Of a stretch of DNA of 7,982 nt, positions 1-4,507 are shown one piece after another; positions within the stretch are counted from its first letter, which is position 1; each line of letters starts with the position of its first letter. A model generated the notes under the pieces. The model had not been told where the DNA came from and searched no databases. It worked only from the letters and a program-made list of their open reading frames with translations. Origin of the DNA: an uncultured Eubacteriales bacterium. Lineage in GTDB: Bacteria; Bacillota; Clostridia; Oscillospirales; CAG-272. Made by a program: the position numbers and the translations under genes. The stretch lies in NCBI GenBank assembly GCA_934446485.1, contig CAKSEM010000061.1, positions 1 to 7,982 of the forward strand. The letters run 5' to 3'.

Positions 1-210
1 ACACGGGGCCTTGTATCTGACCTCAACGTCCGCCGAAAGCGACATATAGCCGCCCGTGTCGGTAACACGGCCGCGAACCGTAATCCCCGACGGCAGGACC
101 TCGATATCGGCAGGAAGCATATCACAGATCCTGCCGTCCGCGCTCTCGGTATATTCAAAATCGAGCGACGGCACTCTGCCGCTCAAAATATCGGAAGCAT
201 CTATCTTCAC
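1..210 (-). CDS. yceD: YceD/DUF177 family protein, 5' part only
   Basis: This is the first 70 codons of a gene that runs off the left edge. It starts at a GTG (208-210) preceded by a strong Shine-Dalgarno (GGGAGGG, about 8 nt upstream). The translation begins VKIDASDILSGRVPSLDFEY and later reads RGRVTDTGGYMSLSADVEV followed by RYKAPC. The V-x-D-x-G-G/A-Y-M-x-L block followed by a Y-x-x-x-C segment is the core signature of the YceD/DUF177 family (YlbN in B. subtilis); the visible Cys would be the first of the family's CxxC-type pair. E. coli YceD is linked to 23S rRNA levels, and the gene usually precedes rpmF (ribosomal protein L32), so rpmF is expected just outside the window. Only 71 nt separate it from the tRNA-Pro gene upstream, with no obvious promoter of its own. 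The family call rests on motif recognition of a partial protein. Confidence 0.72.
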   Translation of the reverse strand, partial: MKIDASDILSGRVPSLDFEYTESADGRICDMLPADIEVLPSGITVRGRVTDTGGYMSLSADVEVRYKAPC

Positions 211-240
211 TGCGATAACCCTCCCTACAAAAGTTCGTCC

Positions 241-276
241 GCTGAAAATAGCACGCCGAAGCGTGCTATTTTCAGC
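241..276 (-). terminator. Perfect 16-bp hairpin with UUCG loop after tRNA-Pro
   Basis: GCTGAAAATAGCACGC and its exact reverse complement enclose a 4-nt loop. Read on the minus strand the loop is TTCG closed by C-G, the very stable C(UUCG)G tetraloop. The hairpin begins 4 nt after the tRNA 3' end. The GC core (GCACGC/GCGTGC) is followed by TATTTTC, which can act as a short U-tract, so it is probably an intrinsic terminator for the tRNA. The U-run is short and lies inside the 3' arm, so read-through into yceD is likely. It could instead mainly define the tRNA 3' end for processing. The sequence is symmetrical, so plus-strand termination is also possible. Confidence 0.6.
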
Positions 277-280
277 TATC

Positions 281-354
281 TCGGAGTGACTGGATTCGAA
301 CCAGCGGCCTCTTGGTCCCGAACCAAGCACTCTACCAAACTGAGCCACACCCCG
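281..354 (-). tRNA. tRNA-Pro, anticodon CGG
   Basis: This 74-nt gene folds as a complete cloverleaf. The acceptor stem CGGGGTG/CACTCCG has all seven pairs, one of them G-U, and the C1-G72 pair typical of bacterial tRNA-Pro, followed by discriminator A. The D stem is GCTC/GAGT. The anticodon stem CTTGG/CCAAG encloses loop TTCGGGA, giving anticodon CGG at 34-36, which reads the proline codon CCG. The T arm is GCTGG/CCAGT with loop TTCGAAT. The 3' CCA is not encoded (GAT follows), so CCA must be added by tRNA nucleotidyltransferase. A near-consensus promoter lies just upstream and a perfect hairpin just downstream. CCG is common in the genes of this window, which fits keeping a dedicated CGG isoacceptor. 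Confidence 0.97.
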
Positions 355-368
355 ATCAAAGCTCATAT

Positions 369-397
369 ATTTTATCACACCGAAATTGATTTGTCAA
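369..397 (-). promoter_or_regulatory. Promoter for tRNA-Pro
   Basis: On the minus strand a consensus -35 TTGACA (392-397) is followed by a 17-nt spacer and -10 TAAAAT (369-374). The -10 is preceded by TGA, giving an extended TGn element. The predicted start, about 7 nt further on, leaves a leader of roughly 8 nt before the tRNA, as is usual for stable RNA genes. It is also the only clear promoter seen for the downstream yceD. Confidence 0.85.
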
Positions 398-430
398 TAG
401 CAAAAGTGTATTAATTTATATTTTGCCGCA

Positions 431-452
431 GGGATTCGCAAATCCCGCTTTT
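431..452. other. Small hairpin with T-run in the divergent intergenic region
   Basis: GGGATT and AATCCC form a 6-bp stem around CGCA, followed on the plus strand by GC and a TTTT run (449-452). It looks like a weak plus-strand terminator, but no gene ends just before it in this window. It lies between two divergent promoters, about 40 nt upstream of the right-reading -35. It could be a leftover terminator or an operator-like palindrome; the sequence does not decide. Confidence 0.25.
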
Positions 453-491
453 ATATAAGGCTACGCGCGCACCGACATAATGCGTGAAAGG

Positions 492-520
492 TTGACTTGA
501 TACCCCGTTTGGTGTATAAT
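492..520 (+). promoter_or_regulatory. Promoter of the redox-module/miaB operon
   Basis: -35 TTGACT (492-497), a spacer of exactly 17 nt and a perfect -10 TATAAT (515-520) make a strong sigma-A-type promoter. The start would fall near 527, giving an approximately 85-nt leader before the GTG start of the first gene. It probably serves the whole run from 612 to at least 4002. Confidence 0.87.
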
Positions 521-527
521 ATCTAAT

Positions 528-611
528 ATGTTGTGTCATTTCGGCAACGCGTTCCGACACAGATGCTCTGATGCCGACACGGGATCGCCGAAATCGGAGA
601 GGAGCGACGCT
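528..611 (+). promoter_or_regulatory. 5' leader with competing pairings near the ribosome-binding site
   Basis: The predicted untranslated leader contains ATTTCGGC (538-545), perfectly complementary to GCCGAAAT (587-594), which sits directly before the Shine-Dalgarno GGAGAGGAG (596-604). GTGTC (533-537) can instead pair with either copy of the repeat CCGACAC (554-560 and 574-580). The two kinds of helix cannot easily form together. No known riboswitch or T-box class was recognised. Whether this structure regulates anything is inference only. Confidence 0.25.
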
Positions 612-992
612 GTGGATAACGTAAAACACCGCCTCTGCATCGCGGATATCATACTGATCGTCGCAATAGTGCTCCTCACCGCCGTCGCACTGCTCACACG
701 CATCGTATCTGCGGGAGACGGCACCGTTTGCACCGTCAGAACCCCCGACGGCACATGGCAATATCCTCTGTCTGAAGCACGGACGATCGACATCACCTCG
801 TGCGGGATCGAACTGAGAATCGAAATATCCGACGGCAGCGCCGCCGTAACAAAGTCGATCTGTCCCGACGGAATATGCATGAAAACCGGCGCCGTGTCGC
901 GCCCCGGCGAGGCTGTAATATGCGTGCCTGCGCAGCTATCCGTCACTGTATCGGGGGGAGGTGAGGCAGATGCGGATGCCGTCATATCGTAA
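612..992 (+). CDS. NusG domain II (NusG_II) membrane-anchored protein, EetA-like
   Basis: This is a 126-aa protein. The GTG at 612 is chosen because GGAGAGGAG ends 7 nt before it and the family normally begins just ahead of its membrane helix; the in-frame ATG at 528 coincides with the predicted transcription start and would add 28 unconserved residues. Residues 1-9 are short and polar, and 10-28 form one transmembrane helix (ADIILIVAIVLLTAVALL), leaving the rest probably outside the membrane. The C-terminal part carries the NusG_II pattern ICPDGIC with C84 and C89, a G-x-V turn, then VICVPAQL with C104, and a closing beta strand. Despite the name, these stand-alone proteins lack the NusG NGN domain and are not transcription factors by evidence. 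The neighbours are a Gx transporter and ApbE, the partnership known for EetA in Listeria-type electron-transfer loci and near Rnf genes. The biochemical role is unknown. The stop overlaps the next gene. Confidence 0.8.
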   Translation: MDNVKHRLCIADIILIVAIVLLTAVALLTRIVSAGDGTVCTVRTPDGTWQYPLSEARTIDITSCGIELRIEISDGSAAVTKSICPDGICMKTGAVSRPGEAVICVPAQLSVTVSGGGEADADAVIS

Positions 993-1545
993 CCCCGCAG
1001 TGTATCGCACCGTAACATCATCGGCGTTTCTCGCAGCCGCTCTGATGCTCGCCTACGTCGAATCCCTCCTGCCGTCGGTCATACCTCTACCGGGATTCAA
1101 GCTCGGGCTTCCGAACCTTGCGGTCATGGCATCGTTTTTCATATCGCCCGCTCATGCAGCAGCGGTAAGCGTGGGGCGTATCGTCCTGTCGGCACTTCTG
1201 TTCGGGAATCCGGTGTCGCTTGCAATGTCAGCTTCCGGCGGTATTCTGTCATTTGCAGTTCTTTTTTCAATATCAAGGTGTCGCAGGTGCGCCTTCAGCT
1301 GGATCGGCGTATCCGTCATGTCCGCTGCCGCGCATAACGCCGGGCAGCTTGCGGCAGCAGCAATCATTACGGGCAGCGCTGCAGTCATATCATACGCCGT
1401 GCCGCTTGCCGCTGCCGCCGTCATATGCGGGCTGCTCACAGGCGTGATCATGAACCGTGCGGCACCGATGCTGACGAGGTCATTAGGCCGAGTGTTTCCG
1501 ACCCACGATAAAAGCCGAGAAACTCATCTCCGGAGGAACCCATGA
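970..1545 (+). CDS. Gx transporter family membrane protein (HepS1/Hpre_diP_synt_I-like), EetB-like
   Basis: This is a 191-aa hydrophobic protein with about five or six membrane segments. GGAGGTGA (957-964), a full match to the anti-SD, supports ATG 970 over the GTG at 961 that forms part of the SD itself; ATG 976 is also possible. Landmarks are YVESLLPSVIPLPGFKLGLP with NL (about 29-50), GRIVLSALLFG (about 68-78), SGGILSF (about 89-95), and SAAAHNAGQLAAA (about 116-128). These are the conserved blocks of the family often annotated as heptaprenyl diphosphate synthase component I, which in structure resembles ECF-transporter S components. The substrate is not established; flavin- or quinone-related redox roles have been proposed from context. 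The gene overlaps the preceding one by 23 nt and the following apbE by 4 nt (ATGA), indicating translational coupling in one operon. The charged tail beyond about residue 165 (many Arg/Lys/His) is probably cytoplasmic. Confidence 0.82.
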   Translation: MRMPSYRNPAVYRTVTSSAFLAAALMLAYVESLLPSVIPLPGFKLGLPNLAVMASFFISPAHAAAVSVGRIVLSALLFGNPVSLAMSASGGILSFAVLFSISRCRRCAFSWIGVSVMSAAAHNAGQLAAAAIITGSAAVISYAVPLAAAAVICGLLTGVIMNRAAPMLTRSLGRVFPTHDKSRETHLRRNP

Positions 1546-2606
1546 AGAAAGCGATACCATTAATAATCGCACTGCTCACCGCATCTGCCATGCTTGCCGG
1601 CTGCGGCAAAACGGCTGCCGGCTACAGCGAGCGCGTGATATACGGAATGGATACATACATCACGCTGAGGCTCTCGCAGGGCACCTCCGACGGTTCGGGA
1701 TCGGACAGCGGACAGATAGATGAAATCGAGCGCGAGTGCTCGGAGATCATAGCGAAAAACGAAATACTGATGTCCTCACACAACGAAGATGCCATCGTAT
1801 ACGGGCTGAACCACGGCGTGTGCCGCGTAGATGACGCAGCTCCCGAGCTCGTCTCTGTCATGCGCACCGCACTCTACATTAAAAACAAGACGAACGGCGC
1901 ATACAGTCCGACTCTCGGTGCATTGACCGAGCTGTGGAATGTTGCGGGCGGCGGTCCGGTGCCGTCCGAAGAAGATATCACACTTGCCAAGGAGCACATA
2001 TCAGCCGATGGTATTACCGTGTCCGACACGTCCGTCGAGAATGATGATCGGGACTGTCATATTGACCTCGGCGGGATCGCCAAGGGGTATACGGCACAGG
2101 AAATCGTCGAGCACCTCTCGGTGAGCGGCATACCATACGGGCTCATATCAATGGGCGGTAACGTCGGGGTGTTCGGGACTAAGGACGACGGAACTCCGTT
2201 TAAGGTCGGCATATGCGACCCGCGCGACACCTCATCAGTCGTCGGATATCTGTCGATTGACGGAGGGTTCATATCGGTATCGGGCGACTACGAGCGGTAC
2301 TTTGAAGAGAACGGCCGGCGGTATCATCACATTCTCGATCCCGCAACCGGACGCCCGGCAGAAAACGGGCTTCACTCAGTCGCGGTGTGGTCGAACAACG
2401 GTAGTGTTGCGGATGCGCTGTCAACCGCACTGTTTGTGATGGGTGAAGAGCGTGCGCTCGAATTCTACCGATCCGGCGATGTACGCTTTGAAGCAATATT
2501 CATAACCGATAAAGATGAAATCGTGCTGACCGATGGAATAGCAAACGGAGCGTTTGAGCTTTCCGGCAGCACGTACAGCCTGAGATCCGCCAAGGGAGGA
2601 GACTGA
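1542..2606 (+). CDS. apbE: Lipoprotein FAD:protein FMN transferase (ApbE)
   Basis: This 354-aa enzyme cleaves FAD and attaches FMN through a phosphoester bond to Thr/Ser of target proteins outside the cytoplasmic membrane (for example RnfG/RnfD, NqrB/C or FMN-carrying electron-transfer lipoproteins). It has a type II signal peptide with lipobox LAGC, so C21 is the lipidated residue. The ApbE domain spans about 30-345: MDTYI (36-40), NGAYSPTLGALTELWNV (118-134), IDLGGIAKGY (174-183), ISMGGNVGVFG (202-212), SVSGDYERYF (245-254), HHILDPATGRP (262-272) and ADALSTALFVMG (290-301), the last with the Asp291/Thr295 pair expected at the Mg site. Length and motifs are complete. GGAGG ends 5 nt before the ATG, which overlaps the previous stop as ATGA. 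No obvious flavinylated substrate protein is encoded in this window, so the target is elsewhere. The two preceding genes suggest an EET- or Rnf-type role. Confidence 0.95.
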   Translation: MKKAIPLIIALLTASAMLAGCGKTAAGYSERVIYGMDTYITLRLSQGTSDGSGSDSGQIDEIERECSEIIAKNEILMSSHNEDAIVYGLNHGVCRVDDAAPELVSVMRTALYIKNKTNGAYSPTLGALTELWNVAGGGPVPSEEDITLAKEHISADGITVSDTSVENDDRDCHIDLGGIAKGYTAQEIVEHLSVSGIPYGLISMGGNVGVFGTKDDGTPFKVGICDPRDTSSVVGYLSIDGGFISVSGDYERYFEENGRRYHHILDPATGRPAENGLHSVAVWSNNGSVADALSTALFVMGEERALEFYRSGDVRFEAIFITDKDEIVLTDGIANGAFELSGSTYSLRSAKGGD

Positions 2607-2610
2607 ACAC

Positions 2611-4002
2611 TTGCAGTACAGCACAGAAGATACGGCAGCAGCCGTGGCGCGGCACCATGCCGAGCGCGGCATGGTGGGGGACGGGGCGCCCAAGTATTTC
2701 GTCCGCACCTTCGGGTGCCAGCAGAATGAGGCAGACAGCGAAAAGCTCGCGGGACTTGCAGAGCTTATGGGATACACCGCGACGGACTCCCCCGAGGAGG
2801 CGTCGCTCATACTCGTCAACACCTGCGCCGTCAGGCGGCACGCCGAAGATCGCGCACTATCCGTTATAGGAGAGTACAAGCATATAAAATCGCAGAATCC
2901 GGAGCTTGTGATCGGAGTCGGCGGATGTATGGTTACGCAGAAGAGTCGCGCAGAGCAGATCAAAATGAGCTGCCCTTACGTCAATTTCACATTTGACACC
3001 GCATCTCTCGGAGCGCTGCCGTCGCTCGTGCTCGATGCCGTCTGCGGAGGACGGCGCAGATTCATAACGGACGGTGAACCGTCGGTCAACGAAGGTATAC
3101 CGTCGGTCAGCGAAACCTCTCATTCTGCATGGCTGTCGATAATGTACGGCTGCAATAATTTCTGCACATACTGCATCGTGCCGTATGTTCGAGGTCGTGA
3201 GCGGAGCCGCCGTGCAGAGGATATAATCGACGAGGCGCGGCACCTCATAGATAAAGGTGCGCGGGAGATCACACTTCTCGGACAAAATGTAAACTCATAC
3301 GGACATGATCTGGACAAAAAATATAACATAGTCTCACTTCTTCGTGAGCTGTGCGCACTTCCCGGGGACTTCAGACTCCGCTTTATGACGAGCCATCCGA
3401 AGGATGCCTCGGACGAACTGCTTCGCACGATTGCCGAAGAGGAAAAAATGATAAAGCACCTTCATCTGCCCATACAGTCGGGCTCGAATGAGATACTGCG
3501 GCGAATGAACCGCAAATACACTGTCGAACACTACAAAGGGATCATCAGCCGTATGCGGGAGCTCTGCCCGGATGTCACACTGACGAGCGATATTATCGTC
3601 GGCTTCCCCGGAGAGACGGAGGAAGATTTTGAGTGCACCATGGAGCTTCTTCGTGAGGTCAGATACGATATGGTATTCTCGTTCATCTACTCTCCCCGAG
3701 AAGGGACGCCTGCAGCAAAGATGGAACCCGCCGTTCCGCGAGACACGGCAGGTGAACGCCTCAGACGCCTGACGGCGCTTCAGGAAGACATTTCGATGGA
3801 GCGAAACATGCGCTTTGTAGGTCGGCGTGTGCGCGTGCTTACCGAAGGCGTGAGCCGCACGTGCGACGATATGCTGACGGGGCGCGGAGACATGGCTCGC
3901 CCCGTGCACTTTGCAGGTGACCGTTCACTGATCGGCAAGCCCGTTGAGCTTGAGATCACCTCATGCGGCTCGTTTGCCTTTGAGGGACGCCTCGCCGAAT
4001 AA
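2611..4002 (+). CDS. miaB: tRNA-2-methylthio-N6-dimethylallyladenosine synthase MiaB
   Basis: This 463-aa radical-SAM enzyme adds the methylthio group to i6A37 of tRNAs reading UNN codons. The N-terminal methylthiotransferase domain (about 28-145) holds the three auxiliary-cluster cysteines C36 (FGCQQN), C72 (NTCAVR) and C106 (GGCM). The radical-SAM domain (about 173-390) has C181, C185 and C188 in CNNFCTYC, followed by IVPYVRGRERSR; SHPKD, HLPIQSGSNEILRRMNRKYT and DIIVGFPGETEEDF are typical MiaB blocks. A TRAM RNA-binding domain fills about 397-461. The FGCQQN and RGRERSR forms favour MiaB over MtaB or RimO. The start is TTG 2611, 4 nt after the apbE stop, with GGGAGGA (2594-2600) upstream; ATG 2671 has no SD and lies inside a hairpin. 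A 7-residue tandem duplication sits in the interdomain linker. The gene probably belongs to the upstream operon. Confidence 0.95.
   Translation: MQYSTEDTAAAVARHHAERGMVGDGAPKYFVRTFGCQQNEADSEKLAGLAELMGYTATDSPEEASLILVNTCAVRRHAEDRALSVIGEYKHIKSQNPELVIGVGGCMVTQKSRAEQIKMSCPYVNFTFDTASLGALPSLVLDAVCGGRRRFITDGEPSVNEGIPSVSETSHSAWLSIMYGCNNFCTYCIVPYVRGRERSRRAEDIIDEARHLIDKGAREITLLGQNVNSYGHDLDKKYNIVSLLRELCALPGDFRLRFMTSHPKDASDELLRTIAEEEKMIKHLHLPIQSGSNEILRRMNRKYTVEHYKGIISRMRELCPDVTLTSDIIVGFPGETEEDFECTMELLREVRYDMVFSFIYSPREGTPAAKMEPAVPRDTAGERLRRLTALQEDISMERNMRFVGRRVRVLTEGVSRTCDDMLTGRGDMARPVHFAGDRSLIGKPVELEITSCGSFAFEGRLAE
2653..2676 (+). other. Perfect 10-bp hairpin within the first codons of miaB
   Basis: CACCATGCCG (2653-2662) and CGGCATGGTG (2667-2676) are exact reverse complements around AGCG. 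The hairpin lies about 42 nt after the TTG start and covers the internal in-frame ATG at 2671. No T-run follows (GGGGACGGGG), so it is not an intrinsic terminator. A role in translation or mRNA stability is inference. Confidence 0.5.
3073..3114 (+). repeat. Two-copy 21-nt in-frame tandem repeat in miaB linker
   Basis: The copies at 3073-3093 and 3094-3114 match at 18 of 21 positions and encode GEPSVNE and GIPSVSE (residues 155-168). They lie in the linker between the methylthiotransferase and radical-SAM domains, where length varies among homologs, so the duplication is probably neutral. Confidence 0.7.
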
Positions 4003-4011
4003 ACACAAATA

Positions 4012-4039
4012 TTGCGCTCCGTTCGGGGCATAATATAAA
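4012..4039 (+). promoter_or_regulatory. Possible promoter before the YlbF/YmcA-family gene
   Basis: TTGCGC (4012-4017) and TATAAA (4034-4039) are separated by 16 nt in an A/T-rich 65-nt gap after miaB; TAAAAT at 4036-4041 is an alternative -10 with an 18-nt spacer. The -35 is a weak match. A small imperfect stem (GCTCC/GGGGC, 4016-4029) overlaps it but has no T-run, so miaB mRNA probably also reads through. Confidence 0.35.
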
Positions 4040-4067
4040 ATAAAAACAGAAAAGGATAACTGTAACA

Positions 4068-4448
4068 ATGATGAATCAGGAAATACAGAAAGCTGCAGTA
4101 GCGCTCGGAGAGATGATCAAGAATGATGCGACATCCATCGCACTCGACCACGCCATGGAGGATTACGAGAGATGTGAAGAGCTCATGTCTCTCATCGGCG
4201 AATACAATGCGCAGCAGGAGATGCTCAGCGGTGCAGACAACGCAGAGGATGTCCGCAAAAAGGTGTCCGACAGAATAGATGAGCTCTACCGTGAGATCAC
4301 TGAGCACGCGGTATACAAAGCGTATATCGAAGCAAAGGCAGCGTTTGATGAATTCTATCATGAGGTAATGGGCGAGGTCCAGTTCGGAGTCACGGGAGAG
4401 AGACCGTGCGCTCACGACTGCTCCTCATGCGGCGGATGCCACCACTGA
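4068..4448 (+). CDS. YlbF/YmcA family (DUF964) protein with C-terminal Cys cluster
   Basis: This is a 126-aa, mainly helical protein. Residues 1-106 match the YlbF/YmcA pattern: an early helix (AAVALGEMIKND), a block like AMEDYERCEELMSLIGEYNA, then VSDRIDELYREITEHAVYKA and AKAAFDEFYHEVMGEV. The tail from 114 is C-x3-C-x2-C-x2-C (C114, C118, C121, C124) with H116 and a final HH, suited to binding Fe-S or zinc. In B. subtilis YmcA (RicA), YlbF (RicF) and YaaT (RicT) form a complex carrying [4Fe-4S] clusters that acts with RNase Y in mRNA processing and affects competence, sporulation and biofilm. The position between miaB and mutS equals that of ymcA in B. subtilis, so RicA-like is the better guess, though YlbF-like cannot be excluded. 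ATG 4068 is used with AAAGGA 11 nt upstream; ATG 4071 is equally possible. Confidence 0.82.
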   Translation: MMNQEIQKAAVALGEMIKNDATSIALDHAMEDYERCEELMSLIGEYNAQQEMLSGADNAEDVRKKVSDRIDELYREITEHAVYKAYIEAKAAFDEFYHEVMGEVQFGVTGERPCAHDCSSCGGCHH

Positions 4449-4489
4449 GACTTAAACTCACTGCTCAAAAATCCATTGAGAGGTACGGT

Positions 4490-4507
4490 ATGAAACTATG
4501 GCTGTAA
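4490..4507 (+). other. Five-codon ORF (MKLWL) overlapping the mutS start
   Basis: ATG 4490 opens MKLWL and stops at TAA 4505-4507, out of frame with mutS, whose ATG (4498) lies inside it. The only SD nearby, GAGAGG (4478-4483), is 6 nt from ATG 4490, which is ideal, but 14 nt from the mutS ATG, which is long. Ribosomes ending at 4507 could reinitiate at 4498. Translation of this ORF is inferred and could be chance. Confidence 0.3.

Noticed and set aside
56..289. 77-aa plus-strand reading frame at the left edge
   Set aside because: It lies opposite the YceD/DUF177 gene and the tRNA-proximal hairpin; the minus-strand frame has an SD and family motifs and this one has neither.
961..969. GTG at 961 as start of the Gx transporter gene
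   Set aside because: This GTG is part of the GGAGGTGA ribosome-binding site itself, so ATG 970 is the better start.
536..1021. 161-aa minus-strand reading frame opposite the NusG_II gene
   Set aside because: No SD or recognisable domain; it overlaps genes with clear family signatures and a strong promoter on the other strand.
2671..2673. ATG 2671 as the miaB start
   Set aside because: No SD precedes it and it is buried in a perfect hairpin, whereas TTG 2611 has GGGAGGA upstream and sits 4 nt after apbE.
3334..3909. 191-aa minus-strand reading frame inside miaB
   Set aside because: It is antisense to conserved radical-SAM codons, and its composition looks like shadow coding (many His/Arg/Ser, no motif).
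4016..4029. GCTCC/GGGGC hairpin as a miaB terminator
   Set aside because: The stem is only 5 bp with a T-G pair, and it is followed by an A-rich rather than a T-rich stretch.
3780..4415. 211-aa minus-strand reading frame across the miaB end and the YmcA-like gene
   Set aside because: It spans two recognised plus-strand genes and their A/T-rich gap, has no SD or family pattern, and its hydrophobic run comes from the intergenic A/T tract.
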